Positions 1 to 11,193 of a DNA stretch of 64,000 bases are shown here, in pieces. This DNA comes from Dreissena polymorpha (lineage: Eukaryota > Mollusca > Bivalvia > Myida > Dreissenidae). The first letter of the stretch is position 1, and each line of letters begins with the position of its first letter. The stretch spans positions 24,927,973-24,991,972 of the forward strand of contig NC_068366.1 in the NCBI RefSeq assembly GCF_020536995.1. Reading direction: 5' to 3'. A model generated the notes under the pieces. The model saw only the letters and a list, made by a program, of their open reading frames with translations. It made no database searches and was not told the origin of the DNA. A program made the position numbers and the translations under genes.

Positions 1-272
1 ATAACAGGGCGAATGCTCTATCGTCTGAGCTAACCGGGCTCCCACACACTTCTCCCCAAACGTGATCAAGTTTAGACCGTGGCATGCAACCCCCTCTTGA
101 ATATGTATTCGTCCTTGAATACAGGGATTCGGGGTGATATATAATTAGGCATGGGCCTCAGTAGGAGTATACCCAGGTAACGTCACGGCCCCACGTTGGG
201 CGCCAATTTCACAGGGTGAGAATATCGTGCGGCCAGTCCGGCCAGTAACGTGACCAAGTTCAGACCGTGACA
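1..272 (-). mobile_element. TRIM-like LTR retroelement fossil, cut by window edge
   Basis: Read on the minus strand, a short terminal repeat opens with TGTCACGGTCTG at 272. It is followed at 205-188 by TGGCGCCCAACGTGGGGC, an exact complement of the tRNA-Lys 3' end and so a standard primer-binding site. After about 90 bases come a purine tract AAGAGGGGG (98-90) and, from 84, a second copy of the terminal repeat start (TGCCACGGTCTAAACTTG). This order (repeat, primer site, short interior, purine tract, repeat) fits a terminal-repeat retrotransposon in miniature; there is no room for genes. The downstream repeat also holds a tRNA-like head, GCCCGGTTAGCTCAGACG from 39, with an A-box-like D arm at 33-15. 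The element continues beyond position 1. It is a non-coding fossil; family and age are not determinable here. Confidence 0.5.
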
Positions 273-308
273 TCAGCAAAAATAAATTGAAATGAAAGTT
301 GTATTGGA

Positions 309-553
309 ATTGTGCACGTTAAACTGCAACGTTTGAATGCAACCTAAATACAACGTTGCAGCAACGTTGGAAAAAAAAGTCGGGCAAACTTTTATATACA
401 CCATTGTGACAACCAAACTGCAACGTTTGATGAAACGTCCGGGTAATGTTTTGAATGCAACGTTGTGGCAACGTTCGGTGATGGTTGCCGACGTTGCGAC
501 CTAAATAATACGTTGCAGCAACGTTCGCACAACGTTTGATGCCCACTGGGTAA
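309..553. repeat. CAACGTT-rich palindromic dispersed repeat
   Basis: At least eight copies of CAACGTT or its near variants occur in both orientations within 245 bases, so the segment can fold on itself in many ways. One edge has the small palindrome GCCCACTGGG near 541. No reading frame is convincing. It looks like a non-autonomous repeat unit rather than a gene or regulatory array. Confidence 0.5.
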
Positions 554-2181
554 TTGTGTTCCACCGACTATGCAACATAAACTTATACACTGTTTTCAAA
601 ATATAAAAATAAATGAACCTATTTTCATAACATAATAATAAAAAAAATATCTTCAAAATCTGGTTTTCTTGTGATGGCATGGATAGTATGTGAGAGCGAC
701 GACTCTGCGTGGAGATTGGCAAGGCTTTAAATCTTATCTTAAGCCGGCTACCAGTCGGAAACGCCGTTTTGCTATTGCGATCTGCTTGTGACCGGTTTAA
801 CTTGTGGCCGGTTTGACTGCTTTTAAGTGGTAAGCAACGGAATTATACTTTCAGACTTGTTCGTGAGAACAGCTTAACATGACACAAAATTATCTAATTC
901 GCCCAATAAACGACATGACATTGACTTCGTTGTGAAATAGATTTGGTAAGTTCGGACCTAAGTAAATCGAGCGATTATTACAATATGATTATATCGTAAG
1001 CGCCCCACGTGATGTAGTTTAGCGGGAAATCTATGTCTGTTTGCCTGGAATTACATCGTGTTGACATCCCAATGTAAATTTCGATGGTCACTACGGTTAA
1101 AGGAAATTGTACTTGGTTATTAGCAACCTCTAAGGTTTAAACAACAATTAATTAGTTTAAATCAAATGAAACACTTTATTGGTGACGAGAACAGTTGAAC
1201 TTGAAACCGAAGAAATGTTCGTGATTTGTAAAATGTTGTTTACTTTAGGATATGTTTTTCTGATTCAAATGGACGCAATGCTGATGTGATCAGCTAGTAC
1301 ACAAACATTTGCGAACTGTTAACAGTGCTGTTTTGTGGGCTTAATTGCTGCAATAACTTTGCATCATCTGAGGTACGCTGGCTGCGCAGCATCCTGTAGA
1401 AAGCATCAGACAGGTTTGCAATGTTATTATGCATGTTTGTACTTCAATGTAAAATATTGTTTATTAACCAGTTGACAAGTGATGTCACACGCAACTGCAA
1501 ATATTAGGCTCTGCCCACTGAAGAGGCGTCCAAGCTGGGGCGGCAGGGGCGGCTGCAACCTCCCCACTATTTTGGGAAAAAATGAAATTTCGGCAAGGAT
1601 AGGGGGTTCAGGGAAAAAATGAAATTTCGGCAAGGATAGGGGGTTCAGGTTATTTTTTTTTATGTACTGAATCTGTTGTGTTTTTCTCGTTATTTGGATA
1701 GAGAATATCATTACCTTCAAAACAAGACCAATATCATCTTTATAGCACAAATACTTTTTAAGTAGCGTCAGAAAGGCATTTTTTTATTTGCAATACATAT
1801 ACAAGTTTTATATATCATTGGAAAGATCTCACTGAGAGAAACACAATGGTACCACTGGTTTTAAATTAGACCAAACCTGAAGAGAGTTATGGCCCTTTGA
1901 AATTTTGCGAACATTAATTTTGTCTGCCAGATTATGGTGCATACGTATCAAATTATTTTTTTCCAATAAAAATACAATAAAAATACAATTGTCTTACACC
2001 ATCGTAAAGGTCTCAATGAAAGGAATACAATGATTACTCAAAATTACTGTAATTTCAATGTATAAACACTCTATATTGAGTAATTGCTATTTAAGGCACT
2101 TTATTCTTTGTGTAAATTGTGTCGGGTAACTGTAGTAAAAAAGACACACGAACACAGATCCACCACAGTAATTCATCAAGC
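554..2181. other. No gene seen; AT-rich sequence
   Basis: Apart from the 37-bp duplication listed separately I see no supported coding region, RNA gene or transposon end here. The phrases around 1810 and 2000 (a short A/T run, then a purine-rich AAGRTCTCA stretch) echo each other weakly, suggesting old repeat sequence. Confidence 0.5.
1574..1647. repeat. 37-bp tandem duplication
   Basis: Two adjacent identical copies (1574-1610 and 1611-1647) of a unit that begins GGGAAAAAATGAAATTTCGG and ends GGGGGTTCA. Perfect identity implies a recent duplication. The unit resembles the GGGAAAAATTGAG subterminal motif of the hAT-like elements elsewhere in the window. Confidence 0.85.
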
Positions 2182-2187
2182 TTTATT
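2182..2187 (-). terminator. Poly(A) signal of the 2450-5699 gene
   Basis: AATAAA on the minus strand about 265 bases after the TGA stop at 2452-2450. It is the first such hexamer in a reasonable place for the 3' end of the gene. Confidence 0.4.
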
Positions 2188-2449
2188 TTCTAACACTGTT
2201 ACACATTATATTACAGCAAACTTTAATAAATAATATTTATGCCACTTTTCTCAAAATCTACGAGAATAACTAACACCTAGTTGCATTTACTATCAACAAA
2301 GTAAAAAAAACTGCGCCCCAAGCTTTTCGGCCAGCATTGATGACTTATTAACATTTCCCAACAATTCAATGAACAGTAAGGACATCAACTAAAACATTCA
2401 ACAGCTTATTTCTTGTTTGCTCACATACTTAACATTATTAAAATTAACA

Positions 2450-5400
2450 TCAAGCCTTGATGACTACATCTCCCTCTCGATAATCATCACCAAGCTGAAT
2501 AGAATAGACCGCCTGATCATCAGCATAAATGACATTGAACCAGGCAGGATATCCAGGAACCTGAAAAATAGCACAAACATGTTTTAAGTATGTTTTATAT
2601 CAATATAAAGTATGTTTATGAAAGTTGTATTTATGTTATTAGTATAATGTTGTATACAATAAGTTGTACTGTTCATTTTTTATTAATTAAGGTCGCAATG
2701 GTCAAGTGGATATGGTGTCCACCCTGTGAACGAGAGGTCATTTTGAAGATCTTTCTACTGAATCCAAGTACTGGTCTTTCCCAGGAAACCGACTCAAGAC
2801 TTAGCCGAAAGCTGTTGATGCAATCAAGCTAAAATAAGTTGGTTAAAACTAACTGTAATGGTGCATTTTTGACGTTGACGCATTAAAACAAGTTCAATGT
2901 ATAGCTTTCAAGAAATAACATAAAATACCCATGCACATTTGTCATATACCTGTGATATGACTTTCCCTTTGTACCATTTCGCCTGCTCATCTTCTATCCA
3001 CTTATGCTCAATGTCATGGCCCACCAAAAAGTGTTTGCTTTCTGGTGGGGTTTCGTAGCTTTGACCAATTAACGTTATAACGTTTTCTTTTAATAGTTCT
3101 ATTGAAAGTTGCTGTCTTTTTCCGTCCACTATTTTTGAAAAGGCATATACATCTTTTTTGTTACATTTTTGTTTAAACACGTCTTTTCTAAATCTCAGTT
3201 GTGATTTTAGGGCATTTTCCTTTTCTTTTACGCTGTTAATTTCTTTAAGTTCTTTTTCCACTTGCCCTGGCGTTTGCCACAGCCCAAAGAACAACATTTC
3301 GCTTGTTGTTTTTTCAAGTTTTTGTACTCTATTCCTTTCTTGTGTTTCTTTTTTCTTAAAATCTTCTTCTTGCTTTTCAATTCTTTTTTTTAATATTGAT
3401 TTCGCTCTTTCTTGAAAACGCTGTCTTTCTTTAGATGCTTCTTTTCTGCTTTCTAATATTATTTGATTTATATTTTCCTGTTCATGCAGCCATTCATTTG
3501 TTTTATTTAAAGAAAATGTTATTTGGGCCTCCAGAGCAAGTGTTGATATGTTGGGCTTTGCTGACAAAATGTGGTCGACAAGTGAAAACACACGTTCGGG
3601 AAATTTATTGTGTTTGTCAACGCTTAAAGTTTCATTTTGATTAAGGTTTTCAGGAACACCACCAGGTAAATGATCGCCGTATTGGTGTTGAATCAATTTA
3701 GCCAACGCAGGAATTATCACAGATAGAATCAAAACCACATTGTCATCATTTTCACTTGGTTGCAACAGTTTTTCAAGCATGTTGTCAGTTTTAATTTCAA
3801 CCTCTTTAAATGGGAATAATTTTCCAGCAATAAAATCTTCTAAGTTGTTTACAATGTCATTCAAAAAAGTTAAAAGTTCAAGATATTTATTGTTCATTGC
3901 GGATATTGTGATATCTTTGCTTTCGATGATTCGCCATAAAGGGGTTGTTATAAATTTTGATATTAAACCAAGAGCTTTACATCCACTTACAAAAAACGGT
4001 GTCTGCAAATCTTGTAAAACGCTTTGTAAAAGACCATTTGTGCAGCTCGTTTTGGTTAAATATTCTATCATTTTTTCTTTCAAAAAGTAAACATGGCCAG
4101 CATTTGTAAATAAAATATTAAAACGATTTCCACGCAAAGGTTGTAGGGGCAAAGACAGCATATTATTTTCTTTCAAAAAGTCACAAATAAAAGTTTTAAA
4201 TCCTTGGTAACAGCCATTCTTTTGGTCTCCTCTGCGTGCGAAAGCTTTGCATGCTGTTAGAACAGTCCTGACAGTACCGGAATTACCTTGTTTTGAAAAA
4301 CTTGTATTATAAATAGGAACTTCATTTTCAAAAAAACTTCTTTCAACCTCATATAAAGATTTTTGAGAAACATCGGCCATATGCACTAGGGTATGCAGTC
4401 CACAAAAGAAATTGTTCATATGACTTAAAGCTTGTTGTGATTCTTCATTCATTTTTTCATAATTCTTATAAACTAATGGTAAAATTTCATTCCTATATTC
4501 CTTCAGCAAAGTATTAAATTTGGTTTCAGTTGCTGCCCTATCACTCATAGTATTTTTTATGTTGGTTAAAATTTTTGCCGAAGTTATCTCTTCAGTTTTA
4601 CTAACTAAATCAATGTCCGAAAGAATTTCCTTAAATGTTTCCAGAGTATCATGCGATGATTTTGTTGCCATGTCTCTAAGGCCTAACAGACGATAATTTC
4701 CTTCAGAGTCCCTTGTTCCAAATGCCCCCCATTTTTGTCCATATTTGGAAGCCTCGTCAGTGTGCAATGTCGTATTTATATTGGCTGAAGTTTCAGAAAT
4801 TTGTCGCCTTGCAATTACAGAACGTTCTATAGACCAATTGTTTACTGTTCGTGATGTCGGTAATTTGTGTGGCTCTTTACCTAACAGCTGACAAACAGCT
4901 TTAATGACGTTTGACACATTTTCACAAGAAACCTGAGAGTCTAAAAGAGCATAAACACAAGCATGCAGCTCCGGAATATATGTTTTGCTTGTTTCATCAA
5001 AAAAATCAGCATCATGTATACTTTGTAAATGTTTAATTTCAGATTTGAGTTCATATATTTCTGTTTGTAGTTGTTTAATTTCAATATCTTTACATTTAAG
5101 CGCTCCTTTAAGGTTACAATTTTCAACTTTCATAATCAGGCCATCATTTGAGTTATCAACATTACTCCTTTCACATAGCTTAATAGTTTTTTCACGCCAG
5201 TAGCTTTCACGATTTGCAGTTCTTTTCAGATTTTTCTTGTTCATTTCCAACTTTGCATCCATTAAAACACTTTTTTCCGTTAGAACATCTTTCTTTAATA
5301 TCACCCCACTTAGTTCTTCTTTTAATTCATTATTTTTTATTTTCAAGATAGACACTTCTGATGCCAGTTTGTCACTTACGGATTTATATACCATGGCTTC

Positions 5401-5481
5401 ACTAGTAGAACTAGAAGCGCATTCAGATGGTGTTGGACAGTCATCAATGGTATTATTTATTGTGTCTGGGAACTGGTACAT
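2450..5481 (-). CDS. Unrecognised coiled-coil protein with Tudor-like C-terminus (possible transposase)
   Basis: Two exons are clear. The large one runs from Met at 5481 to 2950, ending CACAG|GTATAT; the last exon is 2560-2450, after a TTTTTCAG acceptor, and adds 36 residues beginning VPGYPAWFNVIYADD before TGA. Splicing replaces a short read-through tail and completes a Tudor-like fold: KWYKGKVISQ is joined to VPGYPAWFNVIY. In the large exon, residues about 33-155 are coiled coil and about 670-740 are a charged helix rich in Lys/Glu/Arg. The centre has conserved-looking acidic and metal-like motifs: HTDEASKYG (about 241), SDRAATE (about 313) and CGLHTLVHMAD (about 360). The CxxH after two Asp motifs recalls hAT-type RNase H transposases, but I do not recognise the family. 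The frame stays open 43 codons upstream of the Met (to 5610), so the true start is further upstream; see the neighbouring exon. No bordering inverted repeats were found. Function is inferred only from motif order. Confidence 0.75.
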
Positions 5482-5537
5482 GTCATATAGGAATTTATCA
5501 AGATTTTGTGTCCCTTTTACTCGGTGTTTACTTTTGT

Positions 5538-5699
5538 TTAAATGCTGGAATTTTTGGAATAGTCTTGACAGATCTTTGTGCAGTGTGTTAAAGGATGCTT
5601 TACAACCGATTCAATCAAATAATGGCACGCTACATTCACAGACTTCTCTTTTATTAATTCAATTATTTTTTTGTGACTTGGTTTGTCAGCTGCATCCAT
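5538..5699 (-). CDS. 5' exon of the coiled-coil/Tudor-like gene, with frame slip
   Basis: A start codon at 5699 (MDAADKPSHKKIIELIKEK) lies 14 bases after a good acceptor, TTGATTTTTCAG|GTACATTG. The frame reads well to about 5613 (NVACHYLIESV) and then turns implausible before stopping at 5538. From 5610 another frame takes over (CKASFNTLHKDLSRLFQKFQ) and continues open into the Met-5481 frame. The simplest reading is one exon with a single-base frame slip near 5610. The alternative is a short unseen intron or an assembly error. If the slip is real, this gene copy is inactive or very young in its decay. Confidence 0.5.
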   Translation of the reverse strand: MDAADKPSHKKIIELIKEKSVNVACHYLIESVVKHPLTHCTKICQDYSKNSSI

Positions 5700-6240
5700 G
5701 TTGAGCAATGTACCTGAAAAATCAATTAATTGATACAAATCAATACTTACTGGATGTTTAATACCATGAACTGATATACGCATACTCCATAGATGTCAAC
5801 TGGTGAACTGCCAACCTCAACTGGAACTGTCAACCTGTATGGAACAACAATATAAACAAACTTAAACAAAGAAAAACAAAAAGTCGAAAGAAATAGATCA
5901 AAATATGTGAACTGAACAAAATAAAACACTAAATTGTTGACACATTTTGACATGCAAGTATGCACATGCAGCATAAAAAATGACACAAACATATGACAAT
6001 TGCAGACTCAGTCTCAACGTAAAAGTCATCAGACATCAATTTAAATTTACTTATTAAAATTTATCATCAATCATTTATTTACATGGTAAAAACATTTCAA
6101 AATATAAATGTGTATTATTCTTCTATAATAACCTCGTAAATATGTTACATTATACCATTTCGAAGTGAATATTTAAGTGAATATATCATTGTTGTTGACA
6201 TATCCGAATTCAAAAACACATTTCGGGAGAAATTCGGATG

Positions 6241-6813
6241 ACTTCCGGTTTAGTTTTGTTAACGACCTTAACCTTTAAAATACCCGCGCAATGACATGCG
6301 CAGCGGAAATGAACTTTTTCTTAAGTTGTTTCGTATAAAAAAATGGCAAATTTCTTCATTTCCGTAAAAATATCAATGCCACAACCAAGTCAAAGGGCAA
6401 AAATACCTGTTTTTCCACCAACTAAAACCTATTTTTACGATTTAAATCGAGTAAATATTATTATTTTGCAACTTTTTTATCATCGCTAGGTGCGCACAGA
6501 AGCAGACTATCGAATGACGTCACAGGATTTCCCAGGAATTTTAAATCTCGTGTAAAAAGCGTTGTTTAGTGACATCATGTCAGGCATCAAAATGGCTTCC
6601 TCAAACCCGGAAGCAAAATAAATCTTGCTTTTTCGTGAAAGATTGACGTCATATTTGATCACAGTAATGAACCAAAACTAACAAAACCTAGAAATCAACT
6701 TTCATTTAAAATACTAAAAAGAAATAAAACTTAAAAACTTACCTTTGACTGTCTGAGATTATCCTATCAAAAATACCGGTTTAACATTACAGTAGAAGCG
6801 AAACAAAATGGCG
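6241..6813 (-). promoter_or_regulatory. Promoter-like region with ETS and YY1 type motifs
   Basis: Upstream of the minus-strand gene lie AACCGGAAGT (ETS type, minus strand, 6250-6241), CAAAATGGC (6588-6596) and CAAAATGGCG (6804-6813), both YY1 type, with another GGAAG box at 6606. ETS plus YY1 clusters are typical of TATA-less animal promoters. No experimental start site can be claimed, and 6600-8000 may be promoter, intron or both. Confidence 0.35.
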
Positions 6814-7100
6814 TCCAAATCGTTTCCGACGCTATTTTAAGATATGGAATTTTTAAGATCTCGTATTTTGGGATTTTTGTGCGCAGTTCCTATGCAATTA
6901 TATAATGGGAAGTACTATGGTAGATGGCACTGAAATACTACAAAACAATGCAAATTTGTTCTTTAAATGTTATTTCGCTAAGCTTATTCAGTAAATGCAT
7001 AATAAAGTATACATTTTTAGAAAGGTAATTTGATCAGAGATATTTTTTAACAAATTATGACAATTTTTTACGAAAATCCAGTCATATAACAGAAAAAACC

Positions 7101-7621
7101 GTTGCCATGGAAACGGGTAATAAAAGCATTCAATATGAAAATTGCTAAAATTAAAGATTTTTTGTCAATTAAAAGACAAAAGACTTTTACATATGGTGGT
7201 TTGCAAAGTTAAGACCATTACTAATAATATTTAGCAACATTTTACGGAATCTGTCTCCATAGCAACCAAAATCAAAAGCATAAAAGGAAGAATTGAAAGC
7301 ATAAAACTACGCAATTTGTAAATAATTTAGGTTCAATAAAACTCTTATCCCAATACTCATAATCAGCACAAAACACTATCAATTTGATAACCATACATCA
7401 CTGCACATGACATGTACATGCATCTATTTGCAAAGAATAGTGAAAAAGGGTTGCCATAGAAACAAGTCAAAACACCCAAATTTTTTTAAAAGTGCGAAAA
7501 AGGGTATTTGTGAAAAGTGTTTGATTGGTTTCATAAGTATGTACTTCCAAATGACTTCTCTTACTGAGAATGGTATATTGTGAAACTTAAGGTTATGCAG
7601 AAAGCTGTTTCCATAGCAACC
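7101..7621. promoter_or_regulatory. Cluster of four RFX X-box-like palindromes
   Basis: GTTGCCATGGAAAC at 7101-7114 is close to the RFX consensus GTTRCCATGGYAAC. Three weaker copies follow: TCTCCATAGCAACC (7254-7267), GGTTGCCATAGAAAC (7449-7463) and GTTTCCATAGCAACC (7607-7621). They sit roughly 150-200 bases apart. The spacing may reflect an old tandem repeat rather than selection for binding. Confidence 0.35.
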
Positions 7622-8037
7622 AACAATTTAAAATTAATGAGGTACAATAACAACAGTGTATTAACAATAGTGTACGCGCAAAAAGTCGCTTCAATCAACC
7701 TTACATCCTTTGTCTCTCTCACTTCTTATATTAAGGTATTATTCAGATTAAAACATGACATTTTGTTCATGCTTTTTGTGAAAACTAAGTTCTGAAAAAG
7801 AAAGAGCAGTGATTAAAATATAAAAATACTTCAGTTTCTTTTGGTACATCTTTAGTGAAATAACAATTTTCAGTTTTAAGCAGCATTCTCATGCCGTGGT
7901 GAAATTACTCTGTAAGGCACATAACCTTGTGCATGTTAGATCGATAATTAAAACTATATTTATTATATATAAAACTTCTTTCATCATCATCATCATCATG
8001 ATTAAATAAATAACAATGTCTCCAGTGTCCTCCCCTT

Positions 8038-8551
8038 TTAAATTTCATTCTCATTATCTATTTCTTGTATTACCCTTTTCAAATTTCTGTTTTCAGTTAC
8101 AACATGTTTTGTTTTACTGGCTAATAACTGGACCTTATCAGAATTAACACTTCCAGCACCATCATCAACAGTTAAGTTATTATTGCTCTTGGGAAAGACA
8201 AATACTTCAGCTCTAAAATTTTTCAACTCTGCATTTTTCTTATCACGCACAAGTTTTCTTTCCCTTTTGTACAATTTACTAATCTTCATTCTCAGACTGG
8301 CCTCAGTTTGATCACAAACCTGAGTACCATACCTCTCTTTGAACTCGCACAAAGAAGATTTAAAAGTAATTTTCCCGCAACAAAATTGTTCAAAAGCTGT
8401 GATAACATCTTTGTTGGTCAAGGCCTGTTTCCCGGTATCAAGGTTATGCGATTCTGAAATGGCAAAAATAGACGCATCAATACATGTAGCTAAAAAGTTA
8501 AATATTAAACTGGTGTGTGCGGTCTTGTCATATTGGCACGCCTTGTGTCAT
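8038..8551 (-). CDS. Unrecognised basic/coiled protein, exon without ATG
   Basis: An open frame of about 170 codons ends at TAA 8038-8040. It has no ATG in its opening part, so it is probably an internal or last exon. It begins HKACQYDKTAHTSLIF, continues through FEQFCCGKITFKSSLCEFK, then a Lys/Arg-rich helix (KLYKRERKLVRDKK) and ends in a short coiled-coil-like tail (ENRNLKRVIQEIDNENEI). A minus-strand AATAAA lies near 7955. It has the same strand as the coiled-coil/Tudor-like gene that follows 2.3 kb downstream; both may be parts of one mobile cassette, but I see no homology between them. Family unknown. Confidence 0.45.
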
Positions 8552-9772
8552 AATAGCAGGACGGCTTTAAAGTTATAAATATAGCACGCTAGACACGGGC
8601 TAGTATTAATCAGAAACAACTGGGCCTTTTAAACGCATGACGGCATGTTATGTAAATATTTTATGGTTAAGTATGTAAATAAAGTCATGTAATTTTTTTT
8701 TTTTTTAAGGTTCATGGGGGGGATAAAATTCATTAAAAATTCGCTTTGGTTTTTCTTCATTCAATGTGGTACAATATGGTCAAACTATATATCATTTTAA
8801 AGCTAAAGACGGATAGAATAACATAAACACATTTTTGACATTCAATATTTGTGTGCTTTATTCATATTTTGGTTTAAAACCAATACATTTTTACACTAAT
8901 TTACAAAACCTCAATCTAAAGTTAGGAAGGATATGCACTACCTTAAGTTGAATAAATACAAAGCTATATACATATACAAGGTCAAGTTAGCAACATTTCA
9001 CAGAAAAGTATTGTCATAAAACAACAAATGAGTTTTTATTCAACTGCCTATTTTGGATAAATTTCCTAAACAAAGTTCTAAAAATAACTAAAACGTAACT
9101 ACTTTTTAAAAATCCAGTTATGGTGGATAATAAGAGTCACAATTCTTTTTCAAAGGCTTAACAATTTTGTTATTTACCTCTCAACCAAATTGCAAATTTA
9201 AACCATCTCAAATTGAAATAGATTGCAGACGACATATAAAATTGTAAAGGAATATAAAGAAATTGGTAAACCGAGTGATTTTATATTTCGATTCCTTCTA
9301 TCCATTTTGAAAGCGTGGCACTCGCTGTGCTCCGTAGAAAAACGTGCAAAACAAATCGGTCGAAACCACGTGCAGTGGTGAGAAAACCGGGTATGTCACC
9401 GTATGTGTATACACATACCTGAGAAAACACATACTTATTTTGACAGTTGTGTGACAACTAGTCAAACAACTATTAACATTAATTAGCAATAGATCGCACT
9501 CAATAACAGAAATGACCACGTAGAGATATCATCACTTACCCTATTTCAAATATTTTCCAGCTGAAAATTGTCCCCCACACGTCTTTTTTAGTTTTATTTG
9601 TATTGTTTTTCTGGAGCCGAAGTCCATCTCACAGAATATCCATCTAACTTCCGTTGTTTTCACTTTCGTTATTAAAAACTTTGTTTAAAAGAATTATTTC
9701 TCCTTTTAAATTGTTAAAGCGATGTGTTATTATATATTATCAATAGAATAGTATACCGTGATGAATTTAACG
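8552..9772. other. No gene seen; AT-rich
   Basis: A T-rich run near 8693-8708 and general AT-rich sequence. No reading frame, RNA gene or element end that I can support. Confidence 0.5.
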
Positions 9773-9780
9773 GAGTTACG

Positions 9781-10626
9781 TAGTGCTGCAACAATACGCC
9801 AAAAACCGTATTGCAATATATTGTCAATTCAAAAACCCGTATTGCAATATATCGCAATATATTGCTAACTTGTACCAAAATTATAACTTGCCAATTACCC
9901 GATAATTCCGTATATTCCAGTTTTAAAGCAAATTCTGGTAAATATTTACGATAAATGTGCTCAAGAATAACAAGAAACACAAACATTCGCAAATTTTCTT
10001 AAGTATCAAATACATTTTGGCATTTGTTACTATTTAAAGATGTGATGAAATAACGTCCAACCGGGGCGTTTTTTTCCACTGAACACGCGTTATTCACCTT
10101 ACGTGATGTTCCCGTTTTTATACAACACAAAATACACCCATACTTTCCATGCTACGTTCTACATGTCTGCATAATTTTCGCGCGCTTTTTATTGAGACAA
10201 AGAATAAAGCACTTTTTATTTGACGCTAGAATTTTGTATTGTCGCATTAGCATTTAAATTTGGAAGCGTATTACCGAAATTCGGATTACAAATTTAATAA
10301 TGCTCAATTCAGAATCGAACGAAACATTTACAGCTGTGCGCAATTAATTCAACGATAATCTGTTCAAAAGCATCGAACGAATGCTCTGATGTAACAATGC
10401 TACTCCGTATAATACACTTTCCAGAATGCTTTTTCTATGAAAAACATTATACACTGCTTTGTTTTGTTTACCTTGTTATCATTATTTCGAATGGCTTTTC
10501 TGGACGAAATGTGTATGAATTTTTGTAAAATTTTCGTACCGGTATGATGAAAATCGTATCGCAATACAATATGCGGATTGCGAATTGCGATATATACCGA
10601 TATACCGGTATATTGTTGCAGCACTA
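9781..10626. mobile_element. Non-autonomous hAT element with 8-bp TSD
   Basis: Ends are perfect inverted repeats, TAGTGCTGCAACAATA at 9781 and TATTGTTGCAGCACTA ending at 10626. Both sides are flanked by GAGTTACG (9773-9780 and 10627-10634), the 8-bp duplication expected of hAT. The subterminal parts are rich in ATTGCAATATAT. At 846 bases it has no transposase. Its interior carries, in reverse, part of a sequence also found at 14855 and 22385. Confidence 0.9.
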
Positions 10627-10634
10627 GAGTTACG

Positions 10635-11187
10635 TATCGATCTTTCTGTCAGTCTGTAAGCGTACTATTTTATGCGCAATAATATAAGTATGGTGATTCG
10701 ACAACAATTGTAAACATTGGTGAAATGCTTCTTACATAGTTATTCTTTTGAGTGTTTATGAGGTCTGATCGTGCAGTTTGCAAACATCAACGGAAAGATT
10801 ACAATCCAATGCATTTGTCATCGTCAACCGTTTGGAATGTCAATTAGGCGATGAGTGAGTTTTTAGCATGTTTCTTTCTATTTTATGAATTTACAAATGG
10901 CTGCCCCCATGGTGATGAAATGACATGTGTTCGAGTTTTGATATTTCTAGATATGTAAACTTTTTTTTACTATTTAAGCGTAACTTGCCCTCGTCAATGT
11001 TGATATTATTCACTAGTTATATAATTTTCCGCCAAAATACGTGGAATAAACATGATTCAGATTTTTGAAAATAATGTATATTTTAGTGTTAAAATCGCTT
11101 TGTATTTTGATTGATTTTGTGGATGGTATGATACGTTGATGTACAAAATTGGTAGCAGTTTGAAGGAAAAACATCCTTTAAAGCATA
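10635..11187. other. No gene seen between two transposons
   Basis: AT-rich sequence with no supported feature. It holds the left TSD of the next element at its right edge. Confidence 0.5.
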
Positions 11188-11193
11188 TATGTA

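Noticed and set aside
188-205. Possible tRNA-Lys gene (exact 18-base 3' end including CCA)
   Set aside because: The encoded CCA and the lack of any tRNA body upstream make it a primer-binding site on the other strand, not a gene.
9298-9519. 73-residue minus-strand frame
   Set aside because: No recognisable motif, no splice or promoter context, length expected by chance.
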